This document shows positions 47,409 through 58,345 of a stretch of DNA of 64,000 nt, piece by piece. The DNA comes from Przewalskia tangutica (taxonomy: Eukaryota > Streptophyta > Magnoliopsida > Solanales > Solanaceae): assembly GCA_029844215.1 (NCBI GenBank), contig CM056729.1, forward strand, positions 2,170,001 to 2,234,000, read 5' to 3'. Below the pieces are notes generated by a model. The model did not search any database. It was given only the letters and a program-made list of their open reading frames with translations, and had not been told where the DNA came from. Numbering within the stretch: the stretch's first letter is position 1; the number at the start of each line of letters is the position of its first letter. The position numbers and the translations under genes were made by a program.

Positions 47409-48425
47409 ATGGCTTCAACCATTAATATCTACTCATCAAAAGGAATAAAATTTGTTGTCATCATTGTGATACTCATCTATTCTCTCACATTCCTTCCATC
47501 TATATCAGGTAAAACAATAGTTACAGAAACATGAACCAAAGGAGAACCCATCTTTATCTTCTTGTCACTCTCTTTTAAGCTTTTTTTCTTTTCCAATGAA
47601 CTACTCTTTTTTATTTCTTTGATTGCATTTGAAAAGGGTAATGATCCTTTAACCTTTTTTATCTACTAGGCTCATGATAGATACTAATTTGAAAGCTCGC
47701 TCAATCTAGCTTAATACTTAGTAAGTAGTATTTTGTTATAGTATGGTATGAACAACGCATTAACTTGAACTATATATAGTTGTAGAATATTTAGAATAAA
47801 GTATATACTTATAGAAAATGAATCCAAGTGCAATAACGCGATAGTAGGTGCAGTGATTCTATACTCACTAATTAAAAATCCTAGATCCGGCTTTGTGGGG
47901 GTCAAGAATGACTGAACTTCAGCTATATGGCGTAGCTAAAAGCTAGTTTCCTACCTATCCATCACGGAGAAAGTCCTCCTCCCCCCCCACCACCAATGTG
48001 TTGCCCCCAACACTTTCCGTTGCTTTGCATGGATGGCAAGTCATTTAGTTGAATATTGACTTGAAGCATATGTCAATTCCTACAAAGTGATGATCCATAT
48101 AGGATTGTTAAATATAATATGTTTCTTTTAATTTCTGGTAGACTACTTATTTCTCCGAAACAAGAAGCTAGAGATTACCTATTTGAAGAAATTGAAATTG
48201 TTGTTTGTAGGAAGAAGTGGAGAAAGGAAGCAAATGAGAATGGTCATGTTGGGATCAAGTCCACCAAAGTGTATCAATAGATGCAAAGGCTGCAGACCTT
48301 GCATGTCTGCTCTTGTCATTCCTCCACATAGCAAAGGGTTAAAGGTAATATCAACTAGAGAAGATGAAGGCTATTATCTCCTCTCATGGAAATGCAGATG
48401 TGGAACAAAGTATTATCAACCTTAG
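47409..48425 (+). CDS. EPFL-family secreted cysteine-rich peptide
   Basis: Join 47409-47508 and 48211-48425 (intron 702 bp, ATCAG/GTAAAAC and TTGTTTGTAG/GAAG, phase 1); 104 residues. Exon 1 encodes MASTINIYSSKG then a hydrophobic signal peptide FVVIIVILIYSLTFLPSIS. Exon 2 gives a short basic propeptide (GRSGERKQMR) and the EPF/EPFL module: LGSSPPKC, C58, C61, RPC64, and the ending SWKCRCGTKYYQP with C95 and C97. Six cysteines in C-x3-C-x2-C-x2-C...C-x-C spacing plus GSxPPxC and the terminal Pro are the family signature. Members are apoplastic ligands of ERECTA-family kinases, with or without TOO MANY MOUTHS, that set stomatal density, organ growth or vascular development. From memory it is nearest the EPFL8/EPFL7-like group; the subfamily is uncertain. 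The intronic ATG at 48183 is not the start. Confidence 0.88.
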
Positions 48426-48650
48426 AAATATCATTTAATTATTTTTTCCCATCTTCTAACATAGAGTAGAAGGTAAACAGTACCGTCTCTTGGTTTGTTA
48501 AAGCATTGTTATCATGCACGGCTTTAGTTAGATTGTTTTACTTAAGACATATATATTTCTTTGATTGTCCTTTCTCTCTTTTAACTTAGAGAAGAAGGTA
48601 AAACTGGTAAATATTTTTTCTGGTGTTAACTTGTCTTAACTTTCTCTCAG

Positions 48651-48690
48651 TGTGTGTGTTCTGTCTATGTGTGTGTGTGTGTGTGTGTGG
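48651..48690. repeat. (GT)n microsatellite
   Basis: Two GT runs (48651-48658 and 48669-48688) separated by TCTGTCTAT, in the probable 3' flank of the EPFL gene. Confidence 0.9.
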
Positions 48691-49502
48691 GAGCAATTGT
48701 GTTTCTCACTTTGTTTCATTATTTCCAGTTATTTCAGTATGACTCGAACCAGAAACTAAAGGTTAAAGGTGGAAATACTTGTCAAAACCAACCTATTTTG
48801 TTACATTATGTGACATACTCCACGAATGGCATTGAAAAGAAGGTACCAACTACATTTTGAGAATCAACATCAACCCCAGAATATCACTCAGATTAAACAT
48901 GTTACTAACTCCAAACACTATCGACAACAAACATCAGGCAACAAAGGAGAAACCAGTGGACAATTACATAGGGGCAGTGGATGCATCTGCATCTACTATC
49001 GTCGGCTAAAATCATATATATACAGTTCTAAAATAAATATTTATACAACCACAGTTAATTTCACACGGGAGTATCAGATACACAGTTAGTCCACACACAT
49101 TGTTTTAAAATCCTAGATCAGCAGATTTCTCGGTTGGGAATTCAAAGAATGGATGTCCTGTTTGGTAGAAATTGAGGTCTGTGATGTCTCGGTTGGAAAT
49201 TCAAAGAAATGAATATCGTAGTTCATTAGCAGATTTCTGAATAATTGGCTCTCAACCTTATTTGTACAAATTACAGCACACCAAAGTTGTGCAGTTGCAT
49301 CATACTTAAAGATTCTTGGGAATCCAGACACCTTCTATACAGACGAAGCCAAGAGTAACAGCGGGATATGCAATTACATAGATTTAGCAGGGACCAAGAG
49401 GACCCGGCGTGGAAGGGGTGGGGTGGGGGGACATCTGGATAACACATCAAGGAGAACATCTACAACAACAGACATACAATACCAACACAACAATCTAGTG
49501 CA
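48691..49502. other. Intergenic region between EPFL and CIPK relic
   Basis: No gene. A local ~60-bp duplication at 49120-49215 repeats TCTCGGTTGG(G/A)AATTCAAAGAA(T) and AGCAGATTTCT. Confidence 0.5.
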
Positions 49503-49811
49503 CTAGGGGCTCGTTTGATGTCGTGACCTGATCGCATCTTAATTTCATTGGACCTGACTGTATCAGATTGAGATCGTATTAATATATAATGGACGATATT
49601 AGAGTATTAATATATAATGGATTGCATTTTTTTATTTTTTTTATTTTTAGTACAGTCCAGGGGAGACCCACCTGCTAGATGGGTCTCAAAAATGGCTGGA
49701 CTATACTATTTCTAAAAATAGTACAGTCCAGTGCGGCTGAAAACGCCCACCAAACGCTGTATTATTATTTTGTCCAGTACAACTTAATACAACGTACCAA
49801 ACGTGCCCTAG
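49503..49811. mobile_element. hAT-like MITE with internal hairpins
   Basis: Termini TAGGGGCTCGTTTGAT and ACCAAACGTGCCCTA are imperfect inverted repeats. Inside lie two adjacent hairpins: GAGACCCA...TGGGTCTC (49663-49687) and CTGGACTATACTATTT...AAATAGTACAGTCCAG (49696-49732). No clear TSD was found. Confidence 0.7.
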
Positions 49812-50341
49812 AAGAGGGGATGCAGGCTTCACGTATATTGTTAACATATCACACTGGTTAGTCCCAGTTATTTGGATCAGCAAGTCATTGTTCTGGCCAA
49901 AGAGTTTCCCGTGCCCTCCTTTGGTTTCAATATGATATTATCAATTTTTCTGCAGAATTCCTTGTAAAACTGCAAAAAGAATATTTATCGGATTGTTGTT
50001 GACCTTCGCGCAATTCATTAGAGAAACTAAATGTAATGATTGTGATGTAAAGCTCTAGCAAAAGTTAACAAGGACAGGAGCAGACCTTATGGTAATCAAG
50101 GGTTTCCCCAGCAGCCTTTCGAGCATCTACCATATAAATGGATGGAGCAACTAGGAAAACCTTTAGAACAACATAACCAGTGAAACACTGATAAGAAAAC
50201 CTTTAGAAATAAAATTTAAAAACGGTCGATACAGGTTGAAACACAGTCAAAGGCAATTGCATGTATATTTGAGATCAGAATGTACCTCCATACAACAGCA
50301 AATGCACCAGCCTTATTAGCCCTTACGCCGTCAAGTCTAAT

Positions 50342-52349
50342 CTGCAAGAGAATATGTTGTACAAAAAATTAAACCAGGTTCTAGGAAACACTCACATAAT
50401 GCGAGCAATTGAGATAAAAAAATCATCAATCTAGAAACCCGAAAGCCCAAAAAAATCTCAAACAATGTCAGGAGTTTGCAGAAAGATGAGATGTGCTAAT
50501 TGGGAGAATACTGTATCTTAAAGTATGACCGGGGAAAGCAGGAAGCTTTCACATTTGGTTACAATTAATTGTCAAAAAGATACAAGATCTTTAGAAAGAT
50601 CAAGTGCAGACGAAGTGCTACAATGTAATACACCGAACTTTAATGCTTTAGCTCATGTAATCACCATCTTCCATCAGTAGTTATATAGGTACAGATGGAA
50701 AACAAGGGAATTCTCTTCTTCTTTTTCAATAATAGGAAAACAGGGGAATGTTGAGGTACCGGAATGAATCACATGGACTTTATTACCTTATCCTTCCTAA
50801 ATCACTCACACCTTGTCCTCCTTCCATGGCTTGTTTTGTTATTGATTCACCTGATTTATTACAAAGACAGTTGAGACATCCCAGTTTATAAAAACTTCAG
50901 AAAATGGTATCTGGTTTGTCTCACTTGTCTACTTTAGAGTGTGAGTCATGTCAATTCATGAGCGTACTCGCTCCCGTTTCCCTCGACATCTTGATAATCA
51001 ATTTCGGGTATTTGTCTGCATTTTCTTGAGTTGTAGAGCCTAATTCATTGTTGACACTATGACGCTTGTATCACGAGAGAAAAGTTATGCAGAGAGAATT
51101 GTAAACTCAAAACTCTATTTGATTATAGTGAATATCTGCAGCGGCAAAGTGAACGTAGCTCTCGCATTGAGGGTGAACACTATAAATTTGTGTGTATTAT
51201 TTATTTTTTGCTTATTTATTATTTTATGATTAGTCGGATTTGAGTCTTAAATTCTAACACATACTGCATAGTGATTATACCCCAGAATATTTCTCTTCTC
51301 CAATTCAGCAGATCACCAATCTATGTTGGGTGGCCAAGACTTTTCCAGTTATAACCTTGCAGTTTTTACATGTTCCTTTGTTACTTCTGGCAAGGATAAG
51401 TCCATTTGGCTATAGATACTTCCTCTAAAATGTTATCAAATGTGATTTCCTCATTTACTTTTTTATTACCGAGAAATTCGTCTGGACCAACCCCTATGAC
51501 TAACCGCAGTCTTAGAAATTCTGGGATAATGGGCCAGCCCCTCTAGCCTTCTCTAAATGCTACACTTTGTTCGTATGACGCATACTCAAACCTGTGACCT
51601 AAGTCACAAGTCCTTCAACCTTTACCACATGAAGTAAGCCCTGAGGCAAGTGCGATCCCTTTTCTTTAAAGCATAGGTTAGCTAAAACTAAATCATAAGC
51701 TAAGACAAACTATACAATAACCTTCCTTCCTTTATTGTTTTATACCATAACCATATCCATATGTACTCGGTCGAAAGTCGCTACATCTATAATCTATCTT
51801 AGTTATCCTCAATACTAACTTTCCTCCTCTTTAAAACATTCTGTAGTTCTCTATTGACTTCCCTGTCAATAAGCCTATGTTCCAACTACTTATCCGATCC
51901 GAATCCAATTCTCTTGGACTTTCTGTCTATTAAGATGAATGAACTCATTCCTATCCTGCACCGTATTCAGACACTAATGTAACGAGACTAACTTCTTTAT
52001 TCACACATTCCATGGTATGAAAAGCCTTGCTCGTGGTCCCTCATAGTCATACCTTGGCAATGACTGTTGGAACTTTTGTTCCTTTTTTTAAATCTAACTA
52101 GGTAGTGGTGTAACGCGTGCCTAGGGGAGTATGTCCTACTGTATTCAATATTACGAAGATTCATCATAAATTGACTAATATTGTGCTGTCCATTAACTTA
52201 TCGCAACCCTTTCTCCTTAGCTGAATATGGGAAATGCAACGTAAGCAAGTTCACACATGAGGAATTTGGCTATTATTATAGCATTTCTTTGATTTTTGTT
52301 AGTAGTTAGAACAAAGAATCAATCTGATTGAATCATATGGAGATGTAGA
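50342..52349 (-). other. Intron of the CIPK relic, non-coding
   Basis: Remaining sequence of the W-X intron on the low side of the copia. No exon was seen. Around 51470-51665 a block with CAAACCTGTGACCTAAGTCACAAG looks like a decayed tRNA-derived SINE on the minus strand, without clear TSD. Confidence 0.55.
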
Positions 52350-52354
52350 AATAT

Positions 52355-52649
52355 TATTGAAGACTGATTCAAAGTATGACTTAGTCAAATTGAATCAGTT
52401 AGTAGTGTCTTATATTCCTGGACAGTTAGCAGTAATAGTGCACTTTTCTAGTTTACTGATAGTGGATAGTTGTTGCTTAGTTAGTGGTAGTAGTGATCAA
52501 CTTAGTGTATTAGTGGTTAGTTTATTTGTAAGCCTATATAAAGGTTGTACTTTGCTTTGATTTAATATATAGAAAAACAAGCTTCCAGCACATATTCAGT
52601 ATTCTTAACTTTGAGCATTTGTTTTTTAAGTTTGTCGTCTTCTCCAACA
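52355..52649 (+). repeat. copia-3 5' LTR
   Basis: 295 bp with TATATAAAGG promoter box near 52538. Lacks ten bases present in the 3' LTR between two TTCAAA words, probably a short slippage deletion. Confidence 0.93.
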
Positions 52650-52666
52650 TCTGTGGTATCAGAGCT

Positions 52667-55600
52667 ATGGCGTCTAACGGCATTTCATTGAGTGTGGCAC
52701 AACCACTCATTCCCGTGTTCAAGGGAGAAAACTACGAATTCTGGAGTATTCGTATGAAAACTCTACTAAAATCTCAAGATCTTTGGGACTTGGTAGAGCG
52801 TGGATTTGTAGATCCTAACGAAGAAAACAGACTGCGAGAGAACAAGAAAAAAGATGCTAAGGCGCTGGTGATTATCCAACAGGCTGTCCATGATAGCGTC
52901 TTTTCACGGATCGCTGCAACAACCACATCAAAACAAGCATGGTCCATTCTGCAGAAAGAGTTTCAAGGTGATTCAAAGGTCATCGTGGTGAGACTGCAAT
53001 CACTTCGGCGTGACTTTGAAACCTTGATGATGAAAAGTGGGGAATCCATTGCTGATTTTTTGTCAAGAGCAACGGCAATTGTCAGTCAAATGCGATCTTA
53101 TGGCGAGAAGGTTACTGATCAGACCATTGTTGAAAAGGTATTACGAAGCTTGACTCCAAAATTTGATCATGTAGTTGCTGCGATAGAAGAATGTAAGGAT
53201 TTATCAATTTTTTCCTTTGATCAACTAATGGGGTCTTTGCAAGCACATGAGGCAAGAATTACTCGATCACTTGAAAAGAATGAAGAAAAGGCTTTTCAAG
53301 TGAAAGAGGCAGCCATAAAAAATGCAGAAAGTGAACATCCAGCAGGTAGAGGCCGTGCAAGAGGAGGATTTCGTGGTCATGGTCGTGGTAATGGAAGAGG
53401 CAATGGACGAGGCAGAGGTCGCTTTGACGGGCAATGGCAGTCCGGTGAACAGAGAAGCAACAAGAGTTATATTCAATGACACCACTGCCATAGATATGGG
53501 CATATAAAAGCTGATTGTTGGTATAAAGACCAGCAAGTTAATTTTACTACAGAAAATGGAGATGAAAGTAAGCTTTTTATGGCTCATTCTAATACTAATT
53601 ATAAGTCAAGCGATGTATGGTTTATAGATAGTGGATGTTCAAATCATATGACGGGCACCAAAGCTATTTTTACTGAGTTTGATGAGACACACAAGATGAA
53701 AGTGCAGCTTGGCGATGGCAAAGAAATTCAAGTTGAAGGTAAAGGCACAATAAGCATTGAAACAACCCATGTAAGGTTAAGCTTCTGCATAATGTTCAGT
53801 TTGTACCTGATTTGGGGTATAATTTGCTAAGTGTTGGACAATTAATGGCCAGTGGATATTCGATATTATTTGATAATTATTCTTATGTTATCAAAGATAA
53901 GAACTCAGGCCGTACATTGATTAGTATCAACATGACTCACAACAAAATGTTCCCGCTGGAAGTTTCAACCATGGGGAATATTGTTCTTGTTGCTAAAGGA
54001 AAGGATGAATCAAAGCTATGGCATTTACGATACGGACACTTAAATGTCAAGGGTCTGAAATTGCCAAGTGAGAAAGGTATGGTTCTTGGACTGCCTAAAA
54101 TTGATTCTATTGAATTGTGTGAAGGGTGTATTTATGGGAAACAAACCAGAAAGTTCTTTCCTGTTGGAAAGGCTTGGAGGGCTTCAAATTGTCTTGAATT
54201 AATACATGCTGATTTATGTGGACCTATGCATACTACATCTTTTGGTGGGAGTCGTTATTTTCTACTCTTTATTGACGATTGTAGTCGCATGAGTTGGGTA
54301 TATTTCTTGGAAAGCAAGTCAGAGACATTTCAGAAATTCAAGAACTTTAAAGCCAAGGTTGAGAAGCAAAGTGGTCTGTGCATCAAAACTCTTCGCACCG
54401 ATAGAGGCGGTGAATTTCTGTCCAAGGAATTTAATCTTTTTGTGAAGAAAATGGCATTCACAGGGAGTTGACAACACCTTATACTCCGGAGCAAAATGGC
54501 GTCGCTGAGCGGAAAAATCGCACTGTTGTGGAGATGGCAAGAAGCATGTTACAAGCGAAGGGACTTCCGAATGAATTTTGGGCTGAAGCTTTGGCAACGT
54601 CAATCTATTTATTGAATATCTCTCCCACAAAGGCTTTCATGAATCAAACTCCATTTGAAGCTTGGCATGGTAGAAAACCTTCTGTAAGCTACTTAAATTT
54701 TTTTGGGTGTATTGCTTATGCTTTGGTAAATTCTCAATTTCGTCATAAGTTGGATGAAAAATCTGAAAAATGCATTTTTATTGGTTATTGTCCACAATCC
54801 AAAGCATACAGATTGTATAACCCCCTTAGTAGCAAGATTTTAATTAGAAGGGATGTAGTATTTGATGAAATGCAAGCTGGAAATGGAGTGGCAGCGAGGA
54901 GAAGATGCAAGAACAGATTCATATGCCCACCGGAATCACTTTTGATGGAATTCAACAACCAACTCCTACAGCTGCACCAACTGCTTCTTCTTCAACTTCA
55001 CCAAGCAGAAACTCTTCATCTACTACTCTTGAAGAGTCTCAAGATGAGCCAATTACATTAAGAAGATCGGCAAGGCTTACAAAGCCGAATCCCAAGTATG
55101 TTAATGACATGTATGCAACTTGTCAATTTTCATTTGCTGTTTCAGATCCTACATATTATGGAGAAGCAGCTGAAATGGAAGAGTGGCGGAGAGCAATGTT
55201 AGAATGGCACATGGGAGATGGTGAAATTACCAGAAGGCAAAAATGCAATTGGCTTGAAATGGGTGTTCAAGACAAAGTTTGCAGCAGATGGGAGCCTACA
55301 AAAGCATAAAGCTCGTCTTGTGGCAAAAGGATATGCACAGCAATATGGTGTAGATTTCGAAGAAACATTTTCTCCAGTAGCTCGGTTTGAAACTGTGAGA
55401 CTTGTTCTAGCATTGGCTGCACAGTCGCAATGGCTAGTTTATCAATTTGACGTCAAGTCGGCATTTCTCAATGGAGACTTACAAGAAGAGGTGTATGTAG
55501 CTCAACCAGAAGGCTTCATAAAGAAGGGCGATGAAACAAAGGTGTACAAGCTAAAAAAGGCATTGTATGGTTTGAAGCAAGCTCCTCGAGTGTGGTATAG

Positions 55601-56110
55601 AAAAATCGATGGGTATTTTCAGAAAAAGGGATACACGAGAAGTGAAAATGAACCCACATTGTATGTGAAGAAGGAAGGTAATGATTTCATCATTGTTTGT
55701 CTTTATGTTGATGATATCATTTACACTAGCTCTTCTACTTATCTTGTGGATGAATTTAAGTCTCAAATGATGAATGAGTTTGAGATGTCGGATATGGGTT
55801 TATTACACTATTTCCTTGGCCTTGAAGTCCATCAAGCTGAAGATGGAATATTTATTTCACAAAGGAAATATGGCAGGGACCTTCTCGTTAAATTTGGTAT
55901 GCTTAATTGCAAGCCTGCAGCTACTCCTCTGAATGTTAGCGAAAATTTGCAGCTTAATGATGGAGCAGAGATAGCTGATCCTAAAACTTTCAGAAGCCTG
56001 GTTGGAGGTTTAATTTATCTAACCCACACTCGCCCTGATATTGCATTCTCTGTTGGTGTTATTTCCAGGTTTATGCAACAACCTTCAAAGGTTCATTTTG
56101 GAGCAGCAAA
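52667..56110 (+). pseudogene. copia-3 gag-pol, broken (up to start of RNase H)
   Basis: Plus strand. gag from ATG 52667 (just after the primer site): FWSIRMKTLLKSQDLWDL, then UBN2-type core and an RGRG-rich tail; it stops at 53477 inside the CCHC knuckle, where a TGA replaces the first cysteine codons before CHRYGHIKADC. Protease WFIDSGCSNHMTG (53620). GAG-pre-integrase KLWHLRYGHLN and CEGCIYGKQTRK (54015-54150). Integrase HADLCGPMHT, FIDDCSRMSWVYF, TDRGGEF, then after a one-base shift TPYTPEQNGVAERKNRT (54480) and EFWAEALATSIYLLN. RT (55218-56110) with WVFKTKFAADGSLQKHKARLVAKGY, FETFSPVARFETVR, FDVKSAFLNGDL, YVDDIIYTSS, MGLLHYFLGLEV and THTRPDIAF. It is cut by the insert at 56111. At least four frame breaks. 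Confidence 0.92.
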
Positions 56111-56560
56111 CTAGATAGTAAGCTAGGGCTTCCCCCAAATCACGTTGCTGTGAATGGGGTACCTCTAGATTATCCAACGACTGCCCCTCTCTTTTCTACT
56201 AGACAGCTAGGCTACTTTCTTTCTTCGCTTATTTCTTAAGAGATTTCGAGTTAGTGAGATGGATCACTCCTAAATGCAGCCCCCTTATTATATACGATAC
56301 TACTTAAGACTTCCGACGAATGAATTTCATTCTTTTATCTGAATTGACCATCTGTTTTCCAATTAGTTTTCACTTGAGTTATCAGTCGCTTGTAGGCCTC
56401 TCTTTTGTGCTGCTGACGGCGCGAATCGGCGTTTGGCGAATCTATCTGCCTAACAATCTCATAGATAGAAAGAAATAGATCCAATTGAGTCCACACCTTA
56501 CTGTAGGAAGAGGTCGGTCGGCGTGAAAGACGAAAGGCCTAGATGCCTTATCTTCCTTAG
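56111..56560. other. ~450-bp foreign insert, possibly mitochondrial DNA
   Basis: Interrupts copia-3 RNase H between KVHFGAA (56110) and LRYIAGTMDYG (56564), replacing roughly seven bases, with no TSD. It is non-coding and GC-richer than the copia, with words such as CTTTCTTTCTTCGCTTATTTCT and GGAAGAGGTCGGTCGGCGTG, a style I associate with plant mitochondrial spacer DNA. The source is not proven. Confidence 0.5.
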
Positions 56561-56562
56561 TA

Positions 56563-57107
56563 ATGTTGCGTTATATTGCTGGAACTATGGACTATGGGAT
56601 TTGGTACTCAAAAGTGTCCAATTTCAGATTATATGGGTTCACTGATAGTGACTATGCTGGTTCGTTGGATGATAGGCGGAGCGTTTCAGCTCATGTTTTT
56701 ACTCCTGGATCGGGAGTAATAAATTGGAGCTCAAAGAAGCAAGCTACAGCAACCTTGTCCACCTCTGAAGCTGAGTTCATTGCAGCTACTTCAGCCGCTT
56801 GCCAAGCCATCTGGCTAAGAAGGATGTTAGCAGAACTTCAACAGAAGCAAGAAAATGCAACAGAGATATATTGTGACAACAAGGCATCGATCTCCATGAC
56901 AAAGAATCCAACTTTTCACAGCAGAACAAAGCATATTGATGTTCGCTTCCATTTCATCCGTGATTTGGTTGCGAAGGAGGAGATAATACTGAAGCATTGC
57001 AGCACTCATAAGCAATTAGCTGATATACTGACGAAGTCTTTGGCAGCAGACAAGTTTGTCTATTTGAGGGCTTTGCTTGGTGTCTGTAACTTTGAATCAA
57101 GGGGGAG
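56563..57107 (+). pseudogene. copia-3 RNase H C-terminal part
   Basis: An open frame to the polypurine tract: LRYIAGTMDYGIWY, FTDSDYAGSLDDRRS, STSEAEFIAATSAACQAIWLRRM, IYCDNKASISMTKNPTFHSRTKHID, RFHFIRDLV and QLADILTKSL. The catalytic D and E positions (TDSD, SEAE, YCDN) are kept. It is separated from RT only by the foreign insert. Confidence 0.92.
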
Positions 57108-57416
57108 TATTGAAGACTGATTCAAACTATTTCAAAGTATGATTTAGTCAAATTGAATCTGTTAGTAGTGTCCTATATTCCTGAACAGTTAGCAGTAATA
57201 GTGCACTTTTCTAGTTTACTGATAGTGGATAGTTGTTGCTTAGTTAGTGGTAGTAGTGATCAACTTAGTGGATTAGTGGTTAGTTTATTTGTAAGCCTAT
57301 ATAAAGGCTGTACTTTGCTTTGATTTAATATATAGAAAAACAAGCTTCCAGCACATTTTCAGTATTCTTAACTTTGAGCATTTGTTTTTTAAGTTTGCTG
57401 TCTGTTTTCTCCAACA
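57108..57416 (+). repeat. copia-3 3' LTR
   Basis: 309 bp, TA...CA termini; ends six bases from the exon W splice donor dinucleotide (57422-57423). Confidence 0.93.
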
Positions 57417-57876
57417 AATATACCTTGTAATTACGTGTATTAACCTTGAGATCCATCGACTCTGCAGCTGCTTCGATAGTTGATATTATGATAGTAGCTG
57501 GCTGACGGGAAACAAATCGAGTTTGACGCTTGACATAATCCTGTAAGAACGAAGCAAGTCAATTGCTCCCAGGATTATAAGCTATTCCATACTATGATAG
57601 ACAAATTACTTCCTAACAATAAACACCAGATATATTATGTAAGACGAGATGCAAATAAATGGTTGGTCACTACGAAGCATGTTTTTATCGTTTTATGTCG
57701 CATGCTTCTTAAAGGACAACACTATGCAAGAAAATATTATAGAAGAAAAAATTTGCACAAATAAATAATTAAAGGCAAAAACTGGGAAAAGAAAAGAGAA
57801 GGAAAATACAAAGGATTAATATATAGTAGGAAGAAACAGGAACAATGCATGAGATAAAAACTAAGGATTGCTCAAC

Positions 57877-58064
57877 CATTTCGATTTAGCTATTACACTT
57901 GATGTATCAGAAACAACTAAAAATTATATATTTACTTATCTCATTTTAACCTGCTTGATAGTTTCATAGAAGGTTTCCGGCGTTTTAAGGAAAAGAAAGA
58001 ACCATTGTAATAATAAACCACTAAGTGTATTTCATTCTTTAGTATTCTTTAATTACTTTTCATG
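57877..58064. repeat. Duplicated segment, copy A (empty site)
   Basis: Matches 59341-59652 apart from a SINE: TTTCGATTTAGCTATTACAC, TTGATGTATCAGAAACAACT, GTTTCATAGAAGGTTTCCGG, GTGTATTTCATTCTTTAGTA. No gene. Confidence 0.9.
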
Positions 58065-58065
58065 A

Positions 58066-58345
58066 TCGTGTTTATTGATCTCTTCGTGATCGTGTTTATT
58101 GATGATATTTTGGTGTACTCGCGAACTGAGGCAGACCATGCAAATCATCTCTGAGTGGTGTTACAGACGCTCCAAAACTGTAAGTTGTATACCAAGTTTT
58201 CCAAATGCGAATTATGGTTAAATTCTGTTGCCTTTTTGGGCCATATTATCTCATCAGAGGGTATCAAGGTGGATAATCAGAAAATTAAGGTCGTGAAAAA
58301 TTGGCCGAGGCCCACGACCCTTACCGAAGTACGTCGCCACAAAAA
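58066..58345 (+). mobile_element. Ty3/gypsy reverse transcriptase fragment
   Basis: Plus-strand translation gives VFIDDILVYSRTEADHANHL, then (after a stop) VLQTLQNCKLYTKFSKCELW, VAFLGHIISSEGI and KVVKNWPRPTTLTEVR: the palm/thumb of a gypsy RT with the FIDD catalytic box. A fragment of about 280 bp with no LTRs. Confidence 0.88.

Larger units (their letters stand above)
52355..57416 (+). mobile_element. Full-length Ty1/copia (copia-3), TA...CA LTRs
   Basis: 5,062 bp on the plus strand. LTRs 52355-52649 (295 bp) and 57108-57416 (309 bp) start TATTGAAGAC and end CCAACA. The 5-bp duplication AATAT is exact (52350-52354 and 57417-57421). The primer-binding site TGGTATCAGAGC (52654-52665) is perfect; the polypurine tract AAGGGGGAG (57099-57107) abuts the 3' LTR. 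LTRs differ by about nine substitutions and two indels (10 and 4 bp), so this insertion is older than copia-1. It sits antisense in a CIPK intron. Confidence 0.95.
49877..57540 (-). pseudogene. CIPK24/SOS2-like kinase, last four exons only
   Basis: Minus strand, C-terminal half only. Exon W 57424-57540 (39 codons: VKRQTRFVSR, ISTIEAAAESMDL, NTRNYK). Exon X 50286-50341 (IRLDGVRANKAGAFAV). Exon Y 50086-50160 (VAPSIYMV, DARKAAGETLDYHK). Exon Z 49877-49969 (FYKEFCRKIDNIIL, ending RTMTC and TGA). All have AG/GT borders and adjoining phases, and order and content follow the SOS2/CIPK24 C-terminus just after the NAF motif, including the PPI segment that binds 2C phosphatases. SOS2 with the calcium sensor SOS3/CBL activates the plasma-membrane Na+/H+ exchanger SOS1. 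The kinase domain and NAF exon are absent to the window's end. Exon X is 56 nt, so the frame shifts unless an alternative donor at 50293 is used (48 nt, in phase, three residues lost). A copia fills the W-X intron. Probably a pseudogene; a very long upstream intron cannot be excluded. Confidence 0.8.

Noticed and set aside
48183..48210. ATG at 48183 as the start of the EPFL gene
   Set aside because: It would give no signal peptide; the bases read as a polypyrimidine-like acceptor (TTGTTTGTAG) and exon 1 at 47409 supplies a signal peptide in matching phase.
51470..51665. Additional SINE in the CIPK intron
   Set aside because: B-box-like words are present but neither tail nor target duplication could be defined, so it is only mentioned in the intron entry.
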